Source: Roseomonas sp. (lineage in GTDB: Bacteria > Pseudomonadota > Alphaproteobacteria > Acetobacterales > Acetobacteraceae). From it: a stretch of 64,000 nucleotides of DNA. The stretch spans positions 1-64,000 of the forward strand of contig JADCER010000003.1 of the NCBI GenBank assembly GCA_020249925.1, read 5' to 3'. A model generated the notes under the pieces. It saw only the letters and a program-made list of their open reading frames with translations. It was not told where the DNA came from and did no database searches. The number at the start of each line of letters is the position of its first letter. The stretch's first letter is position 1. Positions 43,671 through 51,535 of the stretch are shown piece by piece. The translations under genes and the position numbers were made by a program.

Positions 43671-44624
43671 ATGCGTCATCTGTTGCTTGCCGGGCTGGCT
43701 GCCCTTGCGCTTTCCGGGCCTGTCTTGGCGCAGGACCGCACCGTGCGCGTGATCAGCGGTTTCGCCGCCGGCGGCACCGGTGATTTGATGGCGCGGCTGA
43801 TTGCCGAATATGCCGCGCCGCATTTGCCTGCGCGCGGCGTGGTGGAAAACCGCACCGGCGCCAATGGGCTGATCGCCGCGGAAGTGGTGGCGCGGAGCGC
43901 GCCGGATGGGGCAACGGTGCTGCAATGCCCGATGGGCACCATGACCATCACCCCCAATCTGCCAGGTGCCAGCCTGCCGGTTGATCCGCGCACGGAAATG
44001 ACCGGCATCGTCAATGTCGCGCTTTCCACCTATGGCCTCGTGGTGGCGGCCAATGGGCCGCATAAGGATGTGGCGGGCTTGCTTGCTGCCGCACGCGCCA
44101 AGCCGGGTGGCTTGACCTATGCCTCGGCCGGTGTTGGTTCGGCGCAGCATCTTTCGGTGGAATTGCTCAAGGCCAAGGCAGGGCTTGATATTGTCCATGT
44201 GCCCTATCGTGGTGCAACGCCTGCGATTGTGGATATTCTCGGCGGACGCGCCGATTTCATGATCACGAATCTGGGTGACGTGACACGCCAGATTCAGGGC
44301 GGCGAATTGCGCCTGCTGGCGCTGGGTGATGCCACCGGATCACCGCTATTTCCGCAGGCGCGACCGATTTCCGATTGGGTGCCCGGGCTTGAAATGGCCG
44401 GCTGGTTTGGCGTTTGCGGCCCCCGCGCCATCAGCGCCGATGCGGCGCGCGCCTGGAATGACGCCATGAAGAAGGCACTGGAAAACCCGACCTTCCGGCA
44501 AAGGCTGCTCGATTCCGGCCTGACGCCCAATTTTGAGGATACGGCCAGCTTCAACCGCCGTATCGCAAATGATCTTAAGGCTTGGGGTGAGGTGATTCGC
44601 GCTGCCGGCATCAAGGCGGATTGA
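43671..44624 (+). CDS. Bug/TctC-family tripartite tricarboxylate receptor
   Basis: 317 aa from ATG 43671. Signal peptide MRHLLLAGLAALALSGPVLA. VRVISGFAAGGTGDLMARLI is the family start; VVENRTGANGLIAAEVVARS and LDIVHVPYRGATPAIVDILG form the clamshell. It is a periplasmic binding protein for carboxylated small molecules. No TctA/TctB transporter is near, as is common for Bug proteins. It is 29 bases after rsmD and 12 before the hydrolase. Confidence 0.92.
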   Translation: MRHLLLAGLAALALSGPVLAQDRTVRVISGFAAGGTGDLMARLIAEYAAPHLPARGVVENRTGANGLIAAEVVARSAPDGATVLQCPMGTMTITPNLPGASLPVDPRTEMTGIVNVALSTYGLVVAANGPHKDVAGLLAAARAKPGGLTYASAGVGSAQHLSVELLKAKAGLDIVHVPYRGATPAIVDILGGRADFMITNLGDVTRQIQGGELRLLALGDATGSPLFPQARPISDWVPGLEMAGWFGVCGPRAISADAARAWNDAMKKALENPTFRQRLLDSGLTPNFEDTASFNRRIANDLKAWGEVIRAAGIKAD

Positions 44625-44636
44625 CGGGCGCGCGCC

Positions 44637-45377
44637 ATGATCGAACATATCATTGATATCCAAACCCGCGCCGGCGCGATGGAAAGTTTTATCTGCCATC
44701 CCGAACGCAACGGCCCCTTTCCCGCCGTGCTGATGCTGATGGATGCGCCCGGCATTCGTGAGGAACTCTACGACATGGCGCGGCGGCTTGCCGCCACAGG
44801 CTATTACGTGGTGCTACCCAATCTATATTACCGCGCCGGCCGCGATTCCAAATTCGGTCCCGGTGTTTTGACCGTGGGTGATCCGGAACGCGACCGCATG
44901 CGCGCCATCCGCACCAAAATGACCATTCCACCGGTGATGGAAGACATCGCCGATATGCTCGGTTTCCTCGACCAGCAAAAACACGTGCGCGCGGGTCCGG
45001 TTGGCGTGCATGGCTATTGCATGAGCGGTCCCTATGCGCTGGCCGCCGCCGCGCGCTATCCAGGCCGCATCGCTGCCGCTGCGTCCTTCTATGGCACCTG
45101 GCTGGTCAGTGATGCGGAAGAAAGCCCGCATCTGACGTTGGGGTATGGCAATGCGGAACTCTATATCGCCTGCGCCGAGCATGATGAATTGGCACCACTG
45201 CCCATGGTGGATGAATTGCACGCGCTGTTCGAAGCCTCTGGTGCCGCGGGTGAATTGGAAATCTACCCGGGCGTGCATCACGGCTTCGCCTTCCCTGGCC
45301 GCTGGTGCTTCGACAAGCCGGGCGCGGAACGCCATTGGGAAAGGCTGATCGCGCTTTATCGAAGAAGCCTGGGGTAG
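44637..45377 (+). CDS. Dienelactone hydrolase family protein
   Basis: 246 aa. Catalytic triad of the DLH family: nucleophile Cys in HGYCMSGPYALA, Asp in CAEHDELAPLP, His in VHHGFAFPG. There is no signal peptide. It hydrolyses lactones or esters of carboxylic acids, such as dienelactone in aromatic degradation. Its position right after a Bug receptor suggests it acts on the acid that receptor binds. It is separated by 113 bases from the next Bug gene. Confidence 0.9.
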   Translation: MIEHIIDIQTRAGAMESFICHPERNGPFPAVLMLMDAPGIREELYDMARRLAATGYYVVLPNLYYRAGRDSKFGPGVLTVGDPERDRMRAIRTKMTIPPVMEDIADMLGFLDQQKHVRAGPVGVHGYCMSGPYALAAAARYPGRIAAAASFYGTWLVSDAEESPHLTLGYGNAELYIACAEHDELAPLPMVDELHALFEASGAAGELEIYPGVHHGFAFPGRWCFDKPGAERHWERLIALYRRSLG

Positions 45378-45490
45378 GGGGCGCGAAAGCGGATGGCGGT
45401 TCTGCCATATGACTTGATCAGCATAGGCGGATGACCAGATAAGCTGTCTTACCAAGAAAAAACCTAACGAAGACCAAGGGAGCAACCACC

Positions 45491-46450
45491 ATGAATCGCC
45501 GGCAAATCCTTCTGTCTGCCCTTGCCGCCCCGGCCATTGCGCCAGGGCTTGCGGCAGCACAAAGCTTTCCATCGCGCCCCATCACGCTGCTGGTGCCCTT
45601 CCCGCCGGGTGGTGCCACCGATGTACAAATGCGCGCCTTTGCCGAAGCTGCATCACGCGCCTTTGGTGTACAGGTGCTGACAGAAAATCGCCCCGGCGCG
45701 GGGGCAACACTTTCCGCCGCCGGCGTCGCCCGCGCGCGGCCGGATGGCTATACCATCGCTCAATTCCCGCTGCCGGCCATGCGCCTGCCCTTCATGCAGC
45801 GCATGCCCTTCAACCCACGCACTGATTTCACGCCGATCATGCACCTGACTGGCTATCTGTTCATCATGTGCGTCCGCGGCGATGGCCCTTATCAGCGCTG
45901 GGCCGATCTGGTGGCGGATGCGCGCCGCCGTCCGGGCGAAATACGCATCGGCAATACGGGCGCCAATGGCACGCCGCATTTGGCGAATATTGATCTCGCC
46001 ACGCGCGAGAACCTGGATATTGTCCATGTGCCCTTCCGCGGCGAAGGGGACGCCATACCAAGCCTGCTCGGCGGGCATATCGAAGCCTGCTCGGCGGGCT
46101 CCGGCACGCTGCCCATGATTACTGAAGGGCGGCTCCGTGCGCTCAATGTCTGGACACGCCAGCGCAGCCGCAAGCTGCCCGATGTGCCGACGCTGCTTGA
46201 TCTTGGCTATCAGGATATGGTGATCACCTCACCCTATGGGCTGGTCGGGCCTGCGGGGATGGACCCCGATATTGTCGAAAGACTGCATCAGGGCTTCCGC
46301 ACGGCGCTGAATGATCCATCGCACCTCGCAACCCTCGATCGGCTCGATATGCCGGTGGAATATCTGAACCCTGCCGATTACGCCGCCTTCATCAAGCGCA
46401 CGATTGATGAGGAAGAAGCGCGCGTGACCCGGCTTGGCTTGCGGGGGTGA
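45491..46450 (+). CDS. Bug/TctC-family tripartite tricarboxylate receptor
   Basis: 319 aa. The Tat/Sec-like signal MNRRQILLSALAAPAIAPGL then AAAQ is followed by ITLLVPFPPGGATDVQMRAF, VLTENRPGAGATLSAAGVAR and LDIVHVPFRGEGDAIPSLLG. It is clearly distinct from the copy at 43671. AAGGGAG precedes the start. It is followed by a strong convergent hairpin terminator. Confidence 0.92.
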   Translation: MNRRQILLSALAAPAIAPGLAAAQSFPSRPITLLVPFPPGGATDVQMRAFAEAASRAFGVQVLTENRPGAGATLSAAGVARARPDGYTIAQFPLPAMRLPFMQRMPFNPRTDFTPIMHLTGYLFIMCVRGDGPYQRWADLVADARRRPGEIRIGNTGANGTPHLANIDLATRENLDIVHVPFRGEGDAIPSLLGGHIEACSAGSGTLPMITEGRLRALNVWTRQRSRKLPDVPTLLDLGYQDMVITSPYGLVGPAGMDPDIVERLHQGFRTALNDPSHLATLDRLDMPVEYLNPADYAAFIKRTIDEEEARVTRLGLRG

Positions 46451-46460
46451 ATTGAAGCTG

Positions 46461-46488
46461 CCGAGCCAAGCTGCCTCGCTTGGCTCGG
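46461..46488. terminator. Bidirectional hairpin terminator between convergent genes
   Basis: CCGAGCCAAGC (46461-46471) pairs perfectly with GCTTGGCTCGG (46478-46488) around TGCCTC. It lies 10 bases after one Bug stop and 16 before the opposing Bug stop. The T-run is weak on both sides, so it may act by roadblock or Rho-assisted ending. Confidence 0.7.
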
Positions 46489-46504
46489 TACCTTCCCCGT
46501 TCTT

Positions 46505-47482
46505 TCAGTTTGCAGTGACGTTATTGTCGCGCACCACCTGGCGCCAGCGCGCGACTTCGCGGCCGACAAAAGCCGCAGTCGCAGCCGGGTCAAGGCTTGT
46601 GCCTTCAACGCCCAACTCCACCAGCCGGTCACGCACTTCCGGCATGTTCAGCACTTCGCGCAATTCCTGCAGCCAGCGCGCGACAATCGGTTCCGGCAGG
46701 CCGGCGGGGCCGCAGAATCCGAACCAATTCACGCCCGTTGCCTCGGCCAAGCCGATCTCGGTGAAAGTCGGTACATCCGGCAGCACAATTGACCGCGTCG
46801 CAGAGCTGACGGCCAGCGCGCGCAGCCGCCCGGCGCGAATATGGCCAAGGGCGGCCGGCAGGGTTTCGATAATGCATTCAACCGTGCCGGCCAGCACATC
46901 CACCAGCGCCGGGCCAGCGCCGCGATAGGGCACGAAGGTCGGCGAAATGCCGGCAGCGCGATGGAAGATCAGCCCGATCAGATGCGAAGCCGTGCCATTG
47001 CCGCCATAGGCCATGTTAAGCGCCGCACCGCGCTGACGCGCGAGCGCGATGAATTCCTGAATATTTTGGGCCGGCAGGTTGGGATTGACCGCAATCACCA
47101 TCGGCAGCGCGCCAAACAGCGCCATATGGGTGAAATCCCGTTCCGCATCATAGCCGATATTGGCGAAAAGACTGGGCGAGACGCCATGCGGCGCGAAATT
47201 GGAGACCATGACGATGTGGCTATCGCCGCGCGCCTGCGCGACCAAAGCGCCGGCAATCGTGCCGCCAGCGCCGGCGCGATTATCCACCACCACCGGCTGG
47301 CCAAGTCGTGCCGCGACGCGTTCCGCCAATAGGCGCGAAAGGATATCGGCCGTGCCCGCGGGCGGGAAGGGAACTACCCAGCGGATTTGCCGCTGCGGCC
47401 AGGCTCCTTGGGCGTGAAGGGGGCGTGCGATGAGGGGCGCTGCCATGCTGGCCGCCACAAGGCTTCTGCGGGTAAGGCGCAT
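46505..47482 (-). CDS. Bug/TctC-family tripartite tricarboxylate receptor
   Basis: 325 aa. Signal MRLTRRSLVAASMAAPLIAR; then IRWVVPFPPAGTADILSRLL, VVVDNRAGAGGTIAGALVAQ and PTFVPYRGAGPALVDVLAGT. It is a solute receptor that shares transcription direction with the amidase upstream. The amidase is followed by two hairpins, so the two are probably separate units. Ligand unknown; an amide or acid made by the amidase is possible. Confidence 0.92.
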   Translation of the reverse strand: MRLTRRSLVAASMAAPLIARPLHAQGAWPQRQIRWVVPFPPAGTADILSRLLAERVAARLGQPVVVDNRAGAGGTIAGALVAQARGDSHIVMVSNFAPHGVSPSLFANIGYDAERDFTHMALFGALPMVIAVNPNLPAQNIQEFIALARQRGAALNMAYGGNGTASHLIGLIFHRAAGISPTFVPYRGAGPALVDVLAGTVECIIETLPAALGHIRAGRLRALAVSSATRSIVLPDVPTFTEIGLAEATGVNWFGFCGPAGLPEPIVARWLQELREVLNMPEVRDRLVELGVEGTSLDPAATAAFVGREVARWRQVVRDNNVTAN

Positions 47483-47562
47483 TGGTCATTCTCCTGCCGA
47501 AAATGAAATTTCGGCCATCCTTTAGAGATGTTTTGCGCCCTTGGCACGCCATGAAGTGACAA

Positions 47563-47623
47563 ATGCCCAATCCAGCCGGCGTTTGGCCGGCGGATTGGGC
47601 ATAACGCCTTAATGGAAGGCGTT
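47563..47623 (-). terminator. Two hairpins downstream of the amidase gene
   Basis: Hairpin 1 pairs AACGCCTT (47603-47610) with AAGGCGTT (47616-47623). Hairpin 2 pairs ATGCCCAATCC...GCCGGC (47563-47580) with GCCGGCGGATTGGGCAT (47586-47602), a 17-pair stem with one bulged A. Read on the minus strand the second is followed by ATTTGTCAC. They lie between the amidase stop and the Bug start on that strand, consistent with a terminator pair. Confidence 0.6.
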
Positions 47624-47656
47624 TTTGGCCCTGAACCCTGCCCCCCTTGCGGGGTG

Positions 47657-49048
47657 TCAGCCCGCCATTTCCGGCCGCTTGCCCCGCCACCCAGCGGCCA
47701 ATTCATAGGCCTGACCGGCGCGCAGCACTGTCGCATCCTCAAAAGCCCGGCCCACAATCTGCGCGCCTACCGGCATGCCGCCCGCACCAAAGCCGGTGCA
47801 AACCGTCAGCGCCGGCTGGCCAGTCAGGTTGAAGGGGATGGTGAAATTCGGTACCTCAAAAGACGCCCATTTCGTCATTTGATGAATGGGGCGTGCTTCG
47901 CCTGGTTGCGCGGCCGTCACCAACAGATCGCAATCGCGCATCGCTGCGGCAACGGCATCGCAGAGCTCTCGCCGGCGGCGCTGCGCCTGGAGGTAATCTG
48001 CGGCGGTGATGGTCGAAGCCAGCGCCAGCCTTTCGCGCAAAAACTCCCCATAGGCGCGGTATTTTTCGCGCATCCATGTCTCATGCACCGCATAGGCATC
48101 AGCAGCCAGAATGAGCCAACCTGCCGCGTTGAAATCAGCGAGTGGCGGCAGCGTCACTTCGCGGATTTCCGCCCCCTGTGCGGCAAGCGTGCTGGTCAGA
48201 TGCGCAATGCCTGCGGCCATGCCGGGGCTCACTTTGCAGTCATCCTCATGGAAATGACGGATCACGCCAATGCGCAGATCCTTCACCCCGCCATTGAGGC
48301 CGGAAAGCAGATCAGGCCGCGGGCGATTGGCCGATGATGGATCGGCCGGGTCATGCCCGGTCATGGCATCCAGCAGCAGCGCGCAATCTTCCACGGTCCA
48401 GGCCATGGGCCCTGTCGTGTCCAGGCTTTGGGATAGGGGCAACACGCCGGTACGCGAACACAAGCCGTAGCTCGGCTTGATGCCGGCAATGCCGCAAAGC
48501 GATGCCGGGCCGCGAATGGAACCGCCCGTGTCAGACCCCGTGCCGCCCAGGATCATGCCGGCAGCCACCGCCGCACCGGTGCCGGAAGAAGACCCGCCGG
48601 TGAAGCATTCCGTATTCCAGGGGTTGCGCGCGGGCGGCCAGGGCAGATCAAAGGAAGGCCCGCCCCAGGCGAATTCATGGGTGGCGAGCTTGCCCAGCAT
48701 CACCGCGCCCGCTTCGCGCCAGCGCCGCACCACGGCTGAATCCGCCTTCGGCACATGGTTTTCCAGCACGCGCGAATGGCCGGTGGTGGTGACGCCGGCC
48801 GTCTCATAAATATCCTTATGGGCAATGGGAATGCCATCAAGCGGGCCGTGTAGCGCACCGGACATTTGCCGCGCTTCCGCCGCGCGCGCCTGTTCCAGCG
48901 CAATCTCCGGCGTGAAGCGGATGAAGGCATGCAGCGCGGGGTTGAGCTTCTCCGACCGCGCCAAATGATCCTTCATCAATTCAACCGGGGAAATCCGCTT
49001 CGCGGCGATATCGCGCGCCGCGCTCGCGATGGTCGGGAAGCTGGTCAT
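47657..49048 (-). CDS. Amidase-signature family amidase
   Basis: 463 aa. The Ser-cisSer-Lys triad is clear: IAHKDIYETAGVTTTGHSRV (Lys), GGSSSGTGAAVAAGM (cis-Ser), GTGSDTGGSIRGPASLCG (Ser nucleophile). It is similar to AtzF-, GatA- and hydantoin-type amidases. Its start overlaps the AtzG-like gene by four bases (ATGA at 49045-49048), pointing to a two-subunit enzyme. Bug receptors downstream may import the product or substrate. Confidence 0.92.
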   Translation of the reverse strand: MTSFPTIASAARDIAAKRISPVELMKDHLARSEKLNPALHAFIRFTPEIALEQARAAEARQMSGALHGPLDGIPIAHKDIYETAGVTTTGHSRVLENHVPKADSAVVRRWREAGAVMLGKLATHEFAWGGPSFDLPWPPARNPWNTECFTGGSSSGTGAAVAAGMILGGTGSDTGGSIRGPASLCGIAGIKPSYGLCSRTGVLPLSQSLDTTGPMAWTVEDCALLLDAMTGHDPADPSSANRPRPDLLSGLNGGVKDLRIGVIRHFHEDDCKVSPGMAAGIAHLTSTLAAQGAEIREVTLPPLADFNAAGWLILAADAYAVHETWMREKYRAYGEFLRERLALASTITAADYLQAQRRRRELCDAVAAAMRDCDLLVTAAQPGEARPIHQMTKWASFEVPNFTIPFNLTGQPALTVCTGFGAGGMPVGAQIVGRAFEDATVLRAGQAYELAAGWRGKRPEMAG

Positions 49049-49239
49049 GCGCCTGCCCCCTTCAGGGTGAAGATGGTGGCGGATTCTACTGAGACCTCAC
49101 GCGGCGTGCGCACGCGCGCGGCGGCGGCCTGGGTATGGATAGAAGCGGCGCGAATGCCTTCCTTTTCGGCTTCCGTCAGATCAAGCCCGGCGCGGGCCAT
49201 CAGGGCTTCGAAATGCGCCTTATCGAGGGGTTGGGCCAT
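49045..49239 (-). CDS. AtzG-like (DUF4089) small amidase partner
   Basis: 64 aa. It is an all-helical short protein: KAHFEALMARAGLDLTEAEK then EGIRAASIHTQAAAARVR. The size, position directly before an amidase and translational coupling match DUF4089/AtzG, the GatC-like subunit that stabilises AtzE-type amidases. It lacks any catalytic motif. Promoter elements would lie in the 116 bases shared with the divergent imuA gene. Confidence 0.74.
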   Translation of the reverse strand: MAQPLDKAHFEALMARAGLDLTEAEKEGIRAASIHTQAAAARVRTPREVSVESATIFTLKGAGA

Positions 49240-49319
49240 CGGGGCCTCCTTTCTGCTGTGATGGCACTATGGGAAATCCTGACGCGGGAGGGAACAGGGG
49301 GCGTCACAACATAGGGCTT

Positions 49320-49334
49320 GTTCTTATTTTGTTC
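49320..49334. promoter_or_regulatory. LexA box (GTTC-N7-GTTC) before imuA
   Basis: GTTC TTATTTT GTTC is an exact match to the alphaproteobacterial LexA consensus. It ends 21 bases before the imuA ATG, which is the promoter zone. DNA damage should relieve LexA here and induce the whole mutagenesis cassette. The divergent amidase/atzG-like pair starts 81 bases away and may or may not be affected. Confidence 0.85.
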
Positions 49335-49355
49335 TTTTGATAAGCTTTCTTTCCC

Positions 49356-50045
49356 ATGACTGCCGCCGATCCCCTTTCCCCCCGCAACGCTGCCCTGGCC
49401 CGGCTGCGCGATACCCTGGCCGGGCTGACCACCCGCGCCCCTGGGGGTGCTGCCAGCGCACCCATTCCGGTTTTTGCTGATGCCAGCTTGATCGGTGCCG
49501 GCCTCGCACGTGGCGCGTTACATGAAGTTTGCGCTGCAAGTCCCGGTTCTGGCGTGGCTTTTGCCGCCATTTTGCTGGCGCGTTGCGGCGGGCAGGTGCT
49601 GTGGATTGCCACCGAACAGGAATCGAATCTTGTCTGGCCGCCAGGGCTGCTGCCCTTTGGCCTAGCCCCGGACAAGCTGATCCTGGCGCGGGCAGCGCGC
49701 TGGCCGGAAGCGCTCTGGGCCATGGAAGAAGCCCTGCGCTGCCCGGCCTTGGGCGCCGCCGTGCTGATGGCAGGCGCCGGGCAGGGGCTTGATCTGACCG
49801 CAACCCGCCGCCTGCATCTGGCCGCCGAGGCCGGCGGTGTTTTCGGCCTGCTGCTGCGCCCAGATGGCGCGGCCGGTGCTTCCGCCGCGCGCACGCGCTG
49901 GCATATCGCGCCACTTGCAAGTGATGCTGCGCCGCGCTGGCGCCTGACGCTGCTCCGCCAACGCGGCGGCGCGCCGGCGGGGCCTTGGAATGTGGCGTTC
50001 AATGCCGCGACCAATACGCTGCATCTGGAAGCGGGCGGCGGATGA
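49356..50045 (+). CDS. imuA: ImuA (SulA/RecA-like SOS mutagenesis protein)
   Basis: 229 aa. LGAGLARGALHEVCAASPG-type loop (here LIGAGLARGALHEVCAASPG) and VAFAAILLARCGGQVLWIAT are characteristic; there is no complete Walker A motif, as in ImuA. LYPPGLL-like WPPGLLPFGLAPDKLILARA follows. It recruits ImuB and DnaE2 to damaged DNA through RecA-fold contacts. It is the first gene of the LexA-controlled operon and overlaps imuB by four bases (ATGA). Confidence 0.9.
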   Translation: MTAADPLSPRNAALARLRDTLAGLTTRAPGGAASAPIPVFADASLIGAGLARGALHEVCAASPGSGVAFAAILLARCGGQVLWIATEQESNLVWPPGLLPFGLAPDKLILARAARWPEALWAMEEALRCPALGAAVLMAGAGQGLDLTATRRLHLAAEAGGVFGLLLRPDGAAGASAARTRWHIAPLASDAAPRWRLTLLRQRGGAPAGPWNVAFNAATNTLHLEAGGG

Positions 50046-51535
50046 AGCCCGCGCGGCGTTATCTGGCTGTGCATCTGCCCTTCTGGGCGGCCGAGCATTT
50101 GCGCCAGGCCCGCCCCGATCTACCGGCGGATCAGCCCCTGGCACTTTGGGCGCGGCAGGGCGCGCGGCGCCTTTTGGTGGCTTTGGATCATCACGCCGCG
50201 GCGGCGGGGTTGGAGCCAGGCCAGGCGCTGGCCGATGCCGAAGCCCTGCTGCCCGATTTGCTGGTGTTTCCCGCCATGCCGGAAGCCAGCGCGGCGGGGC
50301 TGCGCGATTTGGCGCTTTGGGCGCAGCGCTTCACCCCGATCAGCGCTGCCCTGCCGCCCGATGGCCTGCTGCTGGATATCACCGGCTGCGATCATCTGTT
50401 TGGTGGAGAGGCCGCCTTGCTCACGCAACTCATCGCCAGCCTGGCCAGGGCTGGGCTTACCGCCCAGGGCGCCATTGCCAGCGCGGCGGCTTCTGCCATG
50501 GCGCTCGCGCGGGTGCGGCGGGATGCGCCGATTATCGCGCCAGGGGCTGAAGAAAAAGCTATCGCGCCCCTGCCGCTTGGCCCTGCGCTCCGCCTGTCCG
50601 ACGCCATAGTGGAAGACCTCGCCCGGCTTGGCCTGCGCCTGATTGGTGATGTGCTGCGCCAGCCCCGCGCGCCGCTCGCCCGGCGCTTTGGCGCGCCCTT
50701 GCTGGATGCTTTGGATGCCGCCACGGGCCGCCGCGCGCCGCCCATTACCCCCATCGCCGCACCGCCTGATCTGGCGGTGACCCGCGCCCTGCCGGAACCG
50801 ATCCTGACCGCCGAGGCCATTGCCGCCTTGCTGGACCGGCTGCTGGCGGCGCTTTGTGCGCGGCTGGCCCGCGCCGGGCTTGGCGCAAGGCGGCTTTGCC
50901 TGACGGCCTGGCGCGTGGATGGCACGGAACAGCGCCTGATGATCGGCACCGGCGCGCCCAACCGCGACCCTGGCCATCTGGCGCGGCTATTTGCTGAGCC
51001 CTTGGCCAGCCTGGCGCCGGAACTGGGTTTTGAGCGTTTCACCCTGCACGCCCTGGTGACCGACCCGATGGGCGCGGAAGGGCAGGGCGCCTTGCCCATG
51101 GGCGCCGCGCCGCGCCCGGATGGGGTTTTGGCGCAATTGCTGGATCGCCTCGGCCAAAGGCTGCGCCTGGCCCGCCCCACCCCATTGCCGAGCCATTGGC
51201 CAGAGAGGCAATGGCGCGCGGCTGCCCCGCATGAAGCACCCCCTGCCACCCCACCCGGCTGGGGCGCGCGCGCCGCGCCGGTGCTGCTGCGCCGTCGGCC
51301 AGAAGCCGTGCAGGTCACTGCCTTTGCCGAAGGTGCGCCCGCTGCGCTGCGCTGGCGCGGGCGGCATTACGCGCTGACCCGTGCCGAAGGCCCGCTAAGG
51401 CTGGAAGCGGAATGGTGGCATGGCGGCGCGCTGCCGCCGGCGCGGGATTATCACCGCGTGCAACTCGCTTCCGGCGAAAGGCTCTGGCTTTGTCATGCCG
51501 ATGGGCGCTGGGTGGTGCAGGGCGATTTGCCATGA
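50042..51535 (+). CDS. imuB: ImuB (Y-family polymerase-like, probably inactive)
   Basis: 497 aa from ATG 50042. YLAVHLPFWAAEHLRQARPD stands where active Y-family polymerases have the metal-binding DxNxFY, so the first Asp is missing, as expected for ImuB. PDGLLLDITGCDHLFGGEAA and LARLGLRLIGDVLRQPRAPL (helix-hairpin-helix) follow. QLLDRLGQRLRLARPTPLPS resembles the C-terminal region that binds the sliding clamp. It acts as the adaptor between clamp, ImuA and DnaE2. Four-base overlaps join both neighbours. Confidence 0.92.
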   Translation: MKPARRYLAVHLPFWAAEHLRQARPDLPADQPLALWARQGARRLLVALDHHAAAAGLEPGQALADAEALLPDLLVFPAMPEASAAGLRDLALWAQRFTPISAALPPDGLLLDITGCDHLFGGEAALLTQLIASLARAGLTAQGAIASAAASAMALARVRRDAPIIAPGAEEKAIAPLPLGPALRLSDAIVEDLARLGLRLIGDVLRQPRAPLARRFGAPLLDALDAATGRRAPPITPIAAPPDLAVTRALPEPILTAEAIAALLDRLLAALCARLARAGLGARRLCLTAWRVDGTEQRLMIGTGAPNRDPGHLARLFAEPLASLAPELGFERFTLHALVTDPMGAEGQGALPMGAAPRPDGVLAQLLDRLGQRLRLARPTPLPSHWPERQWRAAAPHEAPPATPPGWGARAAPVLLRRRPEAVQVTAFAEGAPAALRWRGRHYALTRAEGPLRLEAEWWHGGALPPARDYHRVQLASGERLWLCHADGRWVVQGDLP

